Source: Candidatus Gastranaerophilales bacterium (GTDB taxonomy: Bacteria; Cyanobacteriota; Vampirovibrionia; Gastranaerophilales; Gastranaerophilaceae). Taken from it: a stretch of 64,000 bases of DNA. The translations under genes were made by a program, and so were the position numbers. The notes beneath the pieces are model-generated. The model was not told where the DNA came from and searched no databases. It saw nothing but the letters and a program-made list of their open reading frames with translations. Positions 27,141 to 35,342 of this stretch are shown piece by piece (the stretch's first letter is position 1; every line of letters starts with the position of its first letter). The stretch lies in contig CAJOJE010000001.1 of assembly GCA_905234865.1 (NCBI GenBank), positions 50,021-114,020 on the forward strand. Reading direction: 5' to 3'.

Positions 27141-28102
27141 AGTATTTTTCCTTTTAATATCATATTTTGATAAGGTGTAATTTTACATTTTGATTTAAAG
27201 TTTTCCCCATTTACCGCCCATTTTTCTTCCAAATCTGCTTTATATGTAAATTTCGGGTCAATGTTTAAAATTTTTCTCGGTGCGTAAGCCATTTTTAAAA
27301 GAGTAATATCGAGTCCGAATTTCATATAAGTTAAGGAAAATGCGGTTTCAAGCCCGGTTATTCCGTTTGGTGAAATTTCGTACGGGGATAATTTTTCTTC
27401 GTTTGTATGCGGTGCATGATCTGTTGATATTACATCAATCGTGCCGTCCAGTACGGCTTCGATTACGGCATTTTTATCTTCAAGAGTTCCCAATTTCGGG
27501 TTCATTTTAAATCTTCCCGTATTGTCGATATCATCATTTGTAAACGTGAAATAATGAGGGCAGGTTTCCGATGTTATGTTCAATCCTTTTGCCTTTGCCT
27601 TTCTTATTAATTCAATCGTCGTTTTTTTTGAAATATGGCAAAAATGAAGCCTGCAAAAGTATCCTTCGTTTTTAAGCTTTTCAAAAATTTCAATTTGTTC
27701 CTTTGCTTCCTGCGTTTCATCTTCAAGATGAGATAAGATAAGTTCTCCCGATTTTAACGCCGCATTAATTCTTTTTGTTGACATTCCGTCGTTAGAAAAA
27801 GCAATACATCCTGCTTTTTTCATTTCGTCAAAGTTAACCGTTTCGTCGGTATTTAACCCTTTCGTTACCGCTGAAACCGGGTAAACTTCAATTCTGTCTT
27901 TAAACTTTTTCGCTTTATCTAAAATATATTTTGTAACTTTCGGGTCATCATTAACGGGGTTTGTATTCGGCATAGCGAGAATTGCGCCGTATCCACCTTT
28001 AATTGCGGCTTTAACCCCTGTTTCAAGAGTTTCTTTTTGAGTAAATCCGGGGTCCCTTAAATGGGTGTGCATATCAATTAAAGACGGGATTTCGATAATC
28101 AA
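27137..28102 (-). CDS. pyrC: Dihydroorotase, short form lacking the N-terminal beta domain
   Basis: This amidohydrolase closes the pyrimidine ring (carbamoyl-aspartate to dihydroorotate). The metal site begins almost at the N-terminus: IPSLIDMHTHLRDPGFTQKET, then MPNTNPVNDDP, HLEDET, LHFCHISKK and the catalytic Asp in ISTDHAPHT. Class I dihydroorotases normally have about 45 residues before this motif that form half of a beta-sandwich, and they reach about 420-430 residues. This one has 321. The ATGA overlap with pyrB fixes the start, so the shortness is not an annotation error. A C-terminal remnant (KWAVNGENFKSKCKITPYQN) remains. The metal-ligand lysine usual in class I enzymes is not obvious. 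Confidence 0.9.
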   Translation of the reverse strand: MIIEIPSLIDMHTHLRDPGFTQKETLETGVKAAIKGGYGAILAMPNTNPVNDDPKVTKYILDKAKKFKDRIEVYPVSAVTKGLNTDETVNFDEMKKAGCIAFSNDGMSTKRINAALKSGELILSHLEDETQEAKEQIEIFEKLKNEGYFCRLHFCHISKKTTIELIRKAKAKGLNITSETCPHYFTFTNDDIDNTGRFKMNPKLGTLEDKNAVIEAVLDGTIDVISTDHAPHTNEEKLSPYEISPNGITGLETAFSLTYMKFGLDITLLKMAYAPRKILNIDPKFTYKADLEEKWAVNGENFKSKCKITPYQNMILKGKIL

Positions 28103-28989
28103 TTTTCTTCTCCTTTTGAAAAAATTAAATCCAAAATTGCCATTCTTACATATTTTCCGTTTTCCGCCTGTTCCAGAATTGTTTGACCTCTTTTTGAATT
28201 TATTAATTCATTTGATACTTCAATTCCTCTGTTGACGGGTCCGGGGTGAATTAAGACGGCATTTTGCGGAAGATTATCGGAATTAATTTGATAATTTTTT
28301 ATAAAATCCTCAAGATTAATTGCCGCTTCAAGTCTTTCGTTTTGAACCCTCAAACACATGATAACATTGGCATCTTTAATTGCTTCATCAAGATTTTGAA
28401 CGTACTTTGCGCCTTCTATTTCTTCTTTAAAATAAATCGGAGCCGACGTTACGACTTTTGCTCCCACTTTATTTAAAAGTGCAATATTTGATTTTGCAAC
28501 TCTTGAATGTCTTATATCGCCTATAATTGCAACTTTTTTACCCTTTATTTCTCCGAATATTTCTTTAATGGTAAAATAATCCAAGAGTGCTTGCGTGGGA
28601 TGAGATGTTTTACCGCTTCCCGCATTAATGAAATGAACTTTGTTATAATAAGATTTTTCTTTTAAATCTTTTATCAAAAATTCGTCTTTTGTCCTTATAA
28701 TAAACGTGTCGATTCCTATTGCGGAAAGATTATTAATCGTGTCATAAGCTTCCTCTCCTTTTTGAGAAGATGATTTTGAATTATCGAAAATATAAGGGTG
28801 TGCCGATAGGGAATTTATTGCATATTCAAAAGAAAACCTTGTCCTTGTCGAATTTTCAAAAAACATCAAGGCTGCATGTTTATTTGAAAAATTTTTCCTT
28901 AGATTATCGAATTTATATTCTTTTGCAAGCGAGATTATTTTTTCAATCTCATCATTATTCATTGATTCAATATCAATCAAATTTTCCAT
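28099..28989 (-). CDS. pyrB: Aspartate carbamoyltransferase catalytic subunit
   Basis: This enzyme joins carbamoyl phosphate and aspartate, the committed pyrimidine step. It has 296 residues. The carbamoyl phosphate site is FFENSTRTRFSFEYA, then SSSQKGEEAYDT, the domain hinge HPTQALLDYFTI, GDIRHSRVAKSN, and the aspartate loop LRVQNERL with HPGPVNRGIE. No pyrI regulatory subunit is present, as in the Bacillus-type enzyme. It follows pyrE by 2 bases and overlaps pyrC by 4. Confidence 0.96.
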   Translation of the reverse strand: MENLIDIESMNNDEIEKIISLAKEYKFDNLRKNFSNKHAALMFFENSTRTRFSFEYAINSLSAHPYIFDNSKSSSQKGEEAYDTINNLSAIGIDTFIIRTKDEFLIKDLKEKSYYNKVHFINAGSGKTSHPTQALLDYFTIKEIFGEIKGKKVAIIGDIRHSRVAKSNIALLNKVGAKVVTSAPIYFKEEIEGAKYVQNLDEAIKDANVIMCLRVQNERLEAAINLEDFIKNYQINSDNLPQNAVLIHPGPVNRGIEVSNELINSKRGQTILEQAENGKYVRMAILDLIFSKGEEN

Positions 28990-28991
28990 TT

Positions 28992-29561
28992 TTATTTGCC
29001 TTTTCTGCTTCCCGGTTTTACGAGCTCAATTCCTTCTTTACAAAGAGGGCAATTGTCGGGTTCATATACAACCGGGTCAATTTTTAAAAGAGAGCGGATT
29101 TTTAATTTATCGTCCAATTTTCCTTGAGTTCTGTCTACTATACACCCTACTCCCGTTATTTCTACTTCGTATTCCTTAATAGCTTCTATCGTTTCAAAAA
29201 TCGTTCTTGCGGTTGTTATGACATCTTCTATGATAACGACTTTTTCTCCTTTGGATAAAGTGTATCCTCTTCTCAGGCACATAACATCGTCTTTTCTTTC
29301 GACAAAAAGATTTCTTTTCCCTGATTGTTTTGCAACTTCGTATCCGAAAATTATTGCACCTATCGCAGGGGCAATAATTGTGTCAAATTCAATATCTTTT
29401 AATTTTAATGCGAGTTCTTTCCCTATTTTTTCAACAATATCGGGGTATTGATAAAGTTTTGCGCATTGGAAATATGTATCCGAATGTAAACCCGACGTCA
29501 GGCAAAAATGTCCCGATAAAAGTCCGTCGGCTTTTTTTAAAAGTTCTTTTACGTCACTCAT
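28992..29561 (-). CDS. pyrE: Orotate phosphoribosyltransferase
   Basis: This enzyme adds ribose-5-phosphate from PRPP to orotate. It has 189 residues. The PRPP-binding motif is KVVIIEDVITTARTIFETIE, and APAIGAIIFGYEVA and FVERKDDVMCLRRG are also typical. The C-terminal extension CPLCKEGIELVKPGSR is characteristic of the thermophile/cyanobacterium-type PyrE subgroup and contains two cysteines. It overlaps pyrD by 4 bases. Confidence 0.95.
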   Translation of the reverse strand: MSDVKELLKKADGLLSGHFCLTSGLHSDTYFQCAKLYQYPDIVEKIGKELALKLKDIEFDTIIAPAIGAIIFGYEVAKQSGKRNLFVERKDDVMCLRRGYTLSKGEKVVIIEDVITTARTIFETIEAIKEYEVEITGVGCIVDRTQGKLDDKLKIRSLLKIDPVVYEPDNCPLCKEGIELVKPGSRKGK

Positions 29562-30475
29562 TTTCTTAATTCTTCCTTTAACTTGTCTAAGCTTTCAAAA
29601 TTATTTTTAATTATAAATTCGTCCAATTCGGTTGTGATTTTTTCCGTAATATCGGGGTTTGTGAAATTTTCCGTACCGATTTGAACAGCGTCCGCTCCTA
29701 TTGCCAGAAATTCTAAAACATCTTCTAAGGAAGAAATCCCCCCAATTCCTATGACGGGAATTTTAACCACTTGTTTAATATTTTGTACCATATACAAAGC
29801 GACGGGTTTTATACATTTTCCCGATAATCCGCCCCGAACAAAAGTTTTCTTTATTCCAAACGGCGTTATGTCAAGTTTTACTCCAAGTCCTCTTAAAGTA
29901 TTAATTGCGCTTATACAATCAGCTCCGCCGTTTTCCGCACTTTTTGCAAGCGCTTCTATGTTTGATGTGTTCGGGGTTAATTTAACTATTAAAAAGTTTT
30001 TATAAACTTTTCTTATTTTTGAGGTTAAATTTTCAAGCGATACAGGGTCGGTCCCGAATTCAAGACATCCCGATTTAACGTTCGGGCAGGAAACGTTTAC
30101 TTCAATTGCCTTTATATCGTTTTCCTCTGCGATTTTTGCACAATTGACGTAATCTTCAACCGTATTTCCCGCTAAATTCATAACGAAATCAATGTTTTTT
30201 TGTTTTAAAAGTGGAAGTTTTTTTGAAACAAATTCTTTGATTCCGATGTTTTCAAGACCAATTCTGTTAATCATTCCGTAATTTTTGTATTCAAAAATCC
30301 TATCTCCCGCATTTCCTTTTTTGGGTTCGATTGAAATTGCCTTTGTGACAATTGCTCCGATTTTAGACATGTCGGTAAAATCTTCAAATTCATCTGCGTA
30401 TCCGAAGGTGCCCGAAGCCGTCATTATCGGTGTTTTAAGTTTAAAACCGTTCAAATTTACGCTTAAATCCGCCAT
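29558..30475 (-). CDS. pyrD: Dihydroorotate dehydrogenase B, catalytic subunit
   Basis: This is the class 1B, NAD-linked enzyme oxidising dihydroorotate to orotate with FMN. It has 305 residues, cytosolic. Motifs include TASGTFGYADEFEDF, the active-site cysteine loop IEVNVSCPNVKSG (Cys base as in class 1), KLTPNTSNIEALA and IPVIGIGGISSLEDVLEFL. It works with PyrK, which lies directly upstream with a 13-base overlap, so the pair should be made together. Confidence 0.96.
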   Translation of the reverse strand: MADLSVNLNGFKLKTPIMTASGTFGYADEFEDFTDMSKIGAIVTKAISIEPKKGNAGDRIFEYKNYGMINRIGLENIGIKEFVSKKLPLLKQKNIDFVMNLAGNTVEDYVNCAKIAEENDIKAIEVNVSCPNVKSGCLEFGTDPVSLENLTSKIRKVYKNFLIVKLTPNTSNIEALAKSAENGGADCISAINTLRGLGVKLDITPFGIKKTFVRGGLSGKCIKPVALYMVQNIKQVVKIPVIGIGGISSLEDVLEFLAIGADAVQIGTENFTNPDITEKITTELDEFIIKNNFESLDKLKEELRK

Positions 30476-31176
30476 AAAATTTCATCTCCCATAAATACGG
30501 GTCCGTCCTTACAAACGGTTTTGTTTGTCCCGTCTTTAAGTTCTATTGTGCACCCTCTGCAAACTCCGATTGAACATGCCATAACTTTTTCCATTGCAAT
30601 TTGTGTTTTAATTTTATGCTTAATTCCCGTATCGGATATTTTTTTCAAGACGATCGAAGGTCCGCATGAATATATCATATCGGGCTTTATTTCGTTTATT
30701 AATTCGTCAATGTTATCTAAAACACTTCCGCCGATTATTGTTTTATCGGATCCTTCGATTTTTTCTTGTTCGGATTTAAAGCCCGTTATTAAATAATTTT
30801 TTATATTTTTTTCCGACAAAACTTTTTTTAAAAACAAAACCGGCGCAATTCCTATTCCTGCACCTATTAAAAGGGCGTTTTGGACGTTTTTTACGTCAAA
30901 ACCGTTTCCGAGAGGCGCCAAAAATTCAATGTCGTCATCAGGTTTTAAATTTGTGATAAATTCTGTTCCTTCGCCTTTTAATTTGTATAAAATTTCTATA
31001 ATGCCGTTTTCGTAGCCGCTGATACTGAAGGGACGTCTCAGCGTTTTATTGTTGCATAAAATTGATAAAAATTGCCCCGCTTTAACTTTTTCGATATCCG
31101 ATTGAATTGAAAGCTTGTATGTGCCTTTTGCAATTTTTATATTGTTAATTACTTTTGATTTGTGATTTCTTTTCAT
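30463..31176 (-). CDS. pyrK: Dihydroorotate dehydrogenase B electron transfer subunit
   Basis: This FAD and [2Fe-2S] protein passes electrons from PyrD to NAD+. It has 237 residues. The flavin site is LRRPFSISGY, the NAD-binding region LLIGAGIGIAPVLFL, and the iron-sulfur ligands are in CSIGVCRGCTIELKDGTNKT with a last Cys in VCKDGPVF. It is the first gene of the eight-gene pyrimidine operon. The ATG has only an A-rich stretch upstream and lies 12 bases after the leader terminator, so its expression should depend on read-through. Confidence 0.95.
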   Translation of the reverse strand: MKRNHKSKVINNIKIAKGTYKLSIQSDIEKVKAGQFLSILCNNKTLRRPFSISGYENGIIEILYKLKGEGTEFITNLKPDDDIEFLAPLGNGFDVKNVQNALLIGAGIGIAPVLFLKKVLSEKNIKNYLITGFKSEQEKIEGSDKTIIGGSVLDNIDELINEIKPDMIYSCGPSIVLKKISDTGIKHKIKTQIAMEKVMACSIGVCRGCTIELKDGTNKTVCKDGPVFMGDEILWRI

Positions 31177-31190
31177 GATTTTTTTCTAAA

Positions 31191-31222
31191 AAAAAGGAAA
31201 GACAAAATTGCCTTTCCTTTTT
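31191..31222 (-). terminator. Leader terminator (attenuator) of the pyr operon
   Basis: On the minus strand AAAAAGGAAAG, a 10-base loop, CTTTCCTTTTT and further Ts form an 11-base stem with a U tail. It lies between the operon promoter and pyrK. Its left arm begins within the stop codon of the 13-codon leader ORF, so a ribosome at that stop would block the hairpin. Confidence 0.75.
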
Positions 31223-31262
31223 AATTTCCTTTATTTATTAAATGTTTTAACCTGCTTTTCAT
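31221..31262 (-). CDS. Candidate pyr leader peptide, 13 residues
   Basis: A short ORF MKSRLKHLINKGN-stop starts about 14 bases after the predicted transcription start, with a GAGG ribosome site 6-7 bases before the ATG. Its stop codon overlaps the left arm of the attenuator hairpin. This layout matches the E. coli pyrBI leader, where tight ribosome coupling prevents termination when UTP is low. There is no long U-run before the hairpin, so the UTP sensor is not obvious. An alternative is control by an amino-acid codon (Lys and Arg codons are frequent). Confidence 0.55.
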   Translation of the reverse strand: MKSRLKHLINKGN

Positions 31263-31281
31263 TATTTTCCTCTTCATTTGG

Positions 31282-31309
31282 ATTATACAATTTCCATATT
31301 AAAAATCAA
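31282..31309 (-). promoter_or_regulatory. pyr operon promoter
   Basis: On the minus strand TTGATT (31304-31309), 16 bases, TATAAT (31282-31287). Predicted start is near 31275, giving a leader of about 100 bases before pyrK that contains the leader ORF and attenuator. Confidence 0.75.
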
Positions 31310-31349
31310 AGTTTCTTGTAAACATTTGTTACATTGCTCTTCTCAAATA

Positions 31350-31376
31350 TAAAGTTTATTTCTATAAAACCGATAA
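31350..31376 (+). promoter_or_regulatory. Sigma-28 (FliA)-type promoter
   Basis: TAAAGTTT, 11 bases, ACCGATAA. This differs from the enterobacterial FliA consensus (TAAAGTTT-N11-GCCGATAA) at one base. It lies 27 bases upstream of the start of the gene at 31404. A TTGTAAACATTTGTTAC box (31316-31332) lies just ahead. Confidence 0.75.
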
Positions 31377-31403
31377 ACATTATGTAAGGAGAAAAGAGTC
31401 AAA

Positions 31404-31886
31404 ATGAGCGTAAATAATGTTAATAACAATTTAATAGACTCTGCAAGCGTAGTAAACACAACGCAAGCATTATTCAACGCTCTTCAAAAAAAATCGGTTA
31501 ATTATTCCAATCAAAATCTTCAAGGTTTTACAAGAAAAACTTTAGGAGTTGATTTATACAGTACAAGAACCGATATTAACGTTCAAAGAGAAATTGCGAT
31601 AGCTAACTCGGGCGCTGCATTGAGCGGTAGGATGAACTTAAATTCGATTAAAGCTCTTAATTCTTATGCGGCTCAAATGGCATACGGCGCTAATGTTCAA
31701 GATTATGTCGCAGGAAAAATGACAATTGAAGCTAATGTTCCCGAAACATACAATATTCCCAAAAATGATGAAATTCAAAACGAAATAAACGTTTTTGAAA
31801 CAAATAAAGATAAAAAAGATTCTAACCCTTTTACTTTCGGAGATTATCTTTTTGATTCAAATTCTTCCGAAGAAAAACAAAATTAA
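31404..31886 (+). CDS. Hypothetical protein under sigma-28-type promoter
   Basis: I do not recognise this 160-residue protein. It has no signal peptide, membrane segment or cysteine. It is rich in Asn, Ser and Ala, with a helical middle (NSIKALNSYAAQMAYGANVQDYVAG) and a polar disordered tail. The N-terminus (MSVNNVNNNLIDSASVVNTT) is Asn/Ser-rich and unstructured, as in many flagellar or type III exported proteins. The start has AAGGAG 16 bases upstream and GAG closer. With a near-consensus sigma-28 promoter it is a candidate late flagellar-class or exported protein. It is divergent from the pyr operon. Confidence 0.7.
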   Translation: MSVNNVNNNLIDSASVVNTTQALFNALQKKSVNYSNQNLQGFTRKTLGVDLYSTRTDINVQREIAIANSGAALSGRMNLNSIKALNSYAAQMAYGANVQDYVAGKMTIEANVPETYNIPKNDEIQNEINVFETNKDKKDSNPFTFGDYLFDSNSSEEKQN

Positions 31887-31926
31887 TTTGTTCATTTTCA
31901 CTCTATTTCTATTAAGTCCAAAAATG

Positions 31927-31957
31927 CCCGAAAGCTCTGATTTCGGGTTTTATTTTT
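31927..31957 (+). terminator. Terminator after the gene at 31404
   Basis: CCCGAAA, 7-base loop, TTTCGGG, then TTTTATTTTTT. It lies 40 bases past the stop codon. Confidence 0.85.
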
Positions 31958-32047
31958 TATATGGTCTTTTTATTGCACTTTATTTTTTTGTAATTAGAAA
32001 AAATATGGTATAACTAATAGCTGAACATTTATTGTTTTAAATTAATT

Positions 32048-32416
32048 AAAGAATTCGGGCTTGACAGAGATAAAATCGTTGTTGCAACAAAGGTTCATTT
32101 TGCCATGCGTAAAGGCAAACCAAACGGTGCAGGTTTAAGTCGCAAAAATATTATGGCGGAAATCGATCACAGTTTAAAAAGATTAGGTCTTGATTACGTT
32201 GATTTATACTAAATTGAACGAGAAATGATACCTTTGTGTCGGGACAGAAAAATTGCATTCGTTCCCCGGGGAGCCCTTTAGCGGGCGGATGGTGTGCTCA
32301 TCCTTGGGGAAGTATTACGGATAGAAATTCAATTGATGAAGTATCTCCGATGGTTTGGGGTAATACCGATAAAGATGATAAAGTAATTATCGATAATTTG
32401 AAAAAAAATTTCTAAG
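32048..32416 (+). pseudogene. Decayed aldo/keto reductase fragment
   Basis: The 745-base stretch between 31887 and rex has no intact ORF but reads as pieces of an aryl-alcohol-dehydrogenase-type aldo/keto reductase. From 32048 the frame gives KEFGLDRDKIVVATKVHFAM, then LSRKNIMAEIDHSLKRLGLD and YVDLY, followed by TAA where the family has Gln (Y-Q-I-R), a one-base nonsense change. Further on are CRDRKIAFVPRGAL (family: GIGVIPWSPLARG) in a shifted frame, and SIDEVSPMVWGNTDKDDKVI, with most of the middle missing. The gene is inactive, with a premature stop, an internal deletion and frame changes. Confidence 0.8.
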
Positions 32417-32462
32417 GAGCTCGGTATTATTTTAGACGGGGTGTTTAAATTTTCTATTTATT

Positions 32463-32493
32463 AAAAGCCTAAGAATAAACTTGGGCTTTTTAT
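32463..32493 (+). terminator. Terminator after the pseudogene
   Basis: AAAAGCCTAAG, loop AATAAA, CTTGGGCTTTTTATTTT. It probably was the terminator of the decayed reductase gene and now insulates rex. Confidence 0.8.
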
Positions 32494-32530
32494 TTTGCGT
32501 ATTCATTAATTTTTCTTTCATCTCCTTTTA

Positions 32531-32559
32531 TTGACAAGTTTTTTTATGGGTAATAAAAT
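32531..32559 (+). promoter_or_regulatory. rex promoter
   Basis: TTGACA, 17 bases, TAAAAT. Predicted start near 32566, inside the Rex-like operator. Confidence 0.75.
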
Positions 32560-32563
32560 CTTA

Positions 32564-32581
32564 TTGGGAATTTAATCACAA
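32564..32581 (+). promoter_or_regulatory. Probable Rex operator (autoregulation)
   Basis: TTGGGA-ATTTAA-TCACAA. This differs at one base from the Rex consensus TTGTGA-N6-TCACAA known from Gram-positive bacteria. It overlaps the predicted start of the rex transcript, the position expected for self-repression released by NADH. Confidence 0.7.
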
Positions 32582-32631
32582 TTTGATTTTCCCGAAATCT
32601 TGTTTTTTTGACTTTTTATAACGGAGAAATT

Positions 32632-33246
32632 ATGACTATTCCTGAAAAAGTTATAAATCGCCTAACCATGTATCATTTTATTCTTGAAGATATGGAAGGC
32701 TCGGAAAAGTATGTTTCAAGCACAAAATTTGCCAATTTTTTAAATATTGATAATTCACAAGTCAGAAAAGATTTAAAATATGTTGATAATCAAGGTAAAT
32801 GCCGAGTGGGGTTTGAAGTTGAGTCCCTAAAAAGAAAAATCGAAGAGTGCTTGGGTTTTAAAAAAACTAAGGATGTTTTTATAATCGGTGCGGGAAATTT
32901 GGGTTCCGCTCTTGCAAAATACGACAGTTTTAATGATTATGGCTTGAATGTGATAGCCATGTTTGATAAAGATTTGAAAAAAATCGGAACGACAATCAAC
33001 GGCAAAAAAGTATTTGATATAGTAAAAATTAATGAACTTACGGGTAAAATGGGGGTAAAAACGGCAATTTTAACCGTTCCCAGAGAATTTGCGCAAGAAG
33101 TTGCAAGTTACGTTGCTAAGTCAGGTATTAAATATATTTGGAATTTCACGACGTGTATTTTAGACGTTCCAAAGGATGTTAAGGTTTGGAATGAAAATTT
33201 AATCGGAAGTTTTCTCCAATTTACGCAAAACGATAATGATATTTAA
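32632..33246 (+). CDS. rex: Redox-sensing transcriptional repressor Rex
   Basis: This repressor binds DNA when the NADH/NAD+ ratio is low and usually controls fermentation and respiratory genes. It has 204 residues from the ATG at 32632, chosen over an ATG 24 bases upstream because of the GGAG ribosome site and the typical start IPEKVINRLTMYHFILE. The N-terminal winged helix has the recognition segment NIDNSQVRKDLKYV. The Rossmann domain starts at VFIIGAGNLGSALAKY, and the domain-swapped helix is at the C-terminus. A consensus-like operator lies on its own promoter. Confidence 0.93.
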   Translation: MTIPEKVINRLTMYHFILEDMEGSEKYVSSTKFANFLNIDNSQVRKDLKYVDNQGKCRVGFEVESLKRKIEECLGFKKTKDVFIIGAGNLGSALAKYDSFNDYGLNVIAMFDKDLKKIGTTINGKKVFDIVKINELTGKMGVKTAILTVPREFAQEVASYVAKSGIKYIWNFTTCILDVPKDVKVWNENLIGSFLQFTQNDNDI

Positions 33247-33287
33247 TTTATCTTCTTGTAATCGTCATTTTTTAGGATGAAATTTAG

Positions 33288-34175
33288 TTATTTTATTTCG
33301 TTTATGATTGCATAAAGTACGTCTTTACTTTCCTTTCTGCCTAAAATTAACCGATTAATCAAATATATGATGACGTAGAATAATTTAATCAGTTGTTTTT
33401 GATTCGGGTAATGTTTTTTAAAAAAATAAATGCAGCTTTGTCTGAGCCATATCTTTTTTTGTGCGGATATATCGGATGATTTTCCTTCTAAATGCCGTAT
33501 TTGGGCAGTTTTTACCAATTTGATTTCATAACCTTTATTTTTAATTCTTTTGCATAAATCCGTTTCTTCATAATACATAAAAAACTTTTCATCAAATAAT
33601 CCGACATCATCCAATACGGATTTTCTGAAAAAAATATCTGCTCCCGATATGTAATCAATATTGTCGTTTGATGTGATTTCGTTTGATTTTAGTGTTGTCG
33701 AAATCTTTTTATAGCATTCGGGAAAAATATTTTTAATTTTAAGATAATCCCAAAGTATACTTTTAAATGTCGGATAATTACCGCAGCAATAACAGGGCGC
33801 ACCGTCTTTGTTGACTAAATCTCCTCCGCAAACGCCGACGTTTTTGTTTTCTTCTTTTTCCATAAAATCAAACATTATTTTTACGGCATTATTCAATAAT
33901 ATTGTATCGGTATTAAGACAAAGGACGTATTTTCCCTTAGCTTCTTTTATGCCGAGATTATTTGCAGCTCCGAATCCTGCATTAACCGGATTTTTTATAA
34001 TTTTTATATTTGGAAAAGTTTCCTCTATCGCTTCAATTGAACCATCAGAGGAATTATTGTCCACAACAAAAACTTCATATTCTATACTTTTAGTTTTTTC
34101 AAAAACGGATTTTATTGCATTAATCGTTAAATCTTTGGTTTTGTAATTTACAAATATTATTGATACATCAACCAT
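33288..34175 (-). CDS. Glycosyltransferase family 2 (rhamnosyltransferase-like)
   Basis: This is a cytoplasmic GT-A sugar transferase, 295 residues, probably acting on a lipid-linked polysaccharide intermediate. It opens with DVSIIFVNYKTKDLTINAIKS and VVDNNSSDGS, and the acidic metal site lies in LCLNTDTIL. The C-terminal FDEKFFMYYEETDLCKRIKNKG and RHLEGKSS are typical of WbbL-like rhamnosyl or dTDP-sugar transferases. It is the last gene of the polysaccharide operon, one base after the preceding gene. Confidence 0.88.
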   Translation of the reverse strand: MVDVSIIFVNYKTKDLTINAIKSVFEKTKSIEYEVFVVDNNSSDGSIEAIEETFPNIKIIKNPVNAGFGAANNLGIKEAKGKYVLCLNTDTILLNNAVKIMFDFMEKEENKNVGVCGGDLVNKDGAPCYCCGNYPTFKSILWDYLKIKNIFPECYKKISTTLKSNEITSNDNIDYISGADIFFRKSVLDDVGLFDEKFFMYYEETDLCKRIKNKGYEIKLVKTAQIRHLEGKSSDISAQKKIWLRQSCIYFFKKHYPNQKQLIKLFYVIIYLINRLILGRKESKDVLYAIINEIK

Positions 34176-35324
34176 TTATTCAATCTCCGATAACTTTTTG
34201 TACACTTCATAAGTCATATCGGCAACATTTTCGTAACTGAAAAATTTAATATAATTTTCTTCTAAGTTGATAATTTTTGGATTATTGTACGCTTTTAAAA
34301 TTGCGTTTTTGATTGATTTTGTATCGTAAGGATTACAAACAAAACCGTATTTATCAAACTTGTAGTATTTTATGGGACAAAACTTTTCATTAGACACAAC
34401 TATTTGAGCTCTGCTCATTAATGCTTCCAACGTTGCAAGCCCGGGAGATTCTCTAAATGATGCTAAAATATGCACCTTGGCTCTTTTATATAGGGAAAAT
34501 AAATCTTCAGGGGGGATTTTTCCCGTAAAATACACGTTACCTCTTTTATCGGCAAGATTTTTTAATTTTTTATAATATTTTTCATCTCTTACTTGTCCCG
34601 CAAAGATAATAGGTATCTCAGGATTTTTGTATAATGCTTTTAGTGCCCCGAGCTGGTTTTTTAACGGTTCAATCCCCGCCGCTTCAATGACAAAATCTTT
34701 TATATCAGACATAAAGCCTGTATCTTTATGTGCTTTTAAATAATCTGTATCAACGGCATTCGGCACGGAGATGAATTTGTTTTCCGTTTCGGATATCTTC
34801 ACGTTGCTGCGTTTGCATAGGATTATACCTTCTTCGTCTGAATTCGGAATTATTTTGTTTGCTTGTAAAATTATATTTTTTTTATAATTAATACTGTTTT
34901 TGTGTAAATATAACGAGTTTTTTCTTTTTACAAATTTTGGAACAATATTGTATAAAATATTTGCAGTAAACCAAACCATAATATTTTGAACTAATTTTAA
35001 AATAATCGGCGGTAAATAATAACAAATATTATATAAATAATTTATCAGTATTGAATCTGTAAATTCCCAAAAAATACTGCTTATAACTATTTTTTTATTT
35101 TTTTCTTTTGCAAACTTTAAAAATTCCGGCTCTACGGAAAACAGTCCCCAAAAGTGAATAATACTATATTTATCAATATTGTTTCGTATATCTTCATTCA
35201 TTTGTTTTATATCAATATTGATATTGTATTTTTGTTCTAAAAACTCTTTTGTTTTTCTGTATTGAACTTCATCGCCGCCAAAAATTTTTGATGAATCTTT
35301 CCTTGTGATATATAAAATATTCAT
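34176..35324 (-). CDS. Glycosyltransferase family 4
   Basis: This is a GT-B fold transferase, 382 residues. The C-terminal nucleotide-sugar domain has VIEAAGIEPLKNQLGALKAL, IIFAGQ and FTGKIPPEDLFSLYKRAKVHI, and the retaining-enzyme motif ASFRESPGLATLEALMSRA, with Glu residues at the usual spacing. The N-terminal half is divergent and has a hydrophobic stretch (INYLYNICYYLPPIILKLVQ) that may touch the membrane. Donor and acceptor are unknown. Confidence 0.85.
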   Translation of the reverse strand: MNILYITRKDSSKIFGGDEVQYRKTKEFLEQKYNINIDIKQMNEDIRNNIDKYSIIHFWGLFSVEPEFLKFAKEKNKKIVISSIFWEFTDSILINYLYNICYYLPPIILKLVQNIMVWFTANILYNIVPKFVKRKNSLYLHKNSINYKKNIILQANKIIPNSDEEGIILCKRSNVKISETENKFISVPNAVDTDYLKAHKDTGFMSDIKDFVIEAAGIEPLKNQLGALKALYKNPEIPIIFAGQVRDEKYYKKLKNLADKRGNVYFTGKIPPEDLFSLYKRAKVHILASFRESPGLATLEALMSRAQIVVSNEKFCPIKYYKFDKYGFVCNPYDTKSIKNAILKAYNNPKIINLEENYIKFFSYENVADMTYEVYKKLSEIE

Positions 35325-35342
35325 TTTTCTCCTTATTTCTTT

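Noticed and set aside
31191..31222. The hairpin as a terminator for a plus-strand gene
   Set aside because: No plus-strand gene ends there. The nearest plus-strand gene starts 180 bases later, while a minus-strand promoter, leader ORF and pyrK bracket the hairpin.
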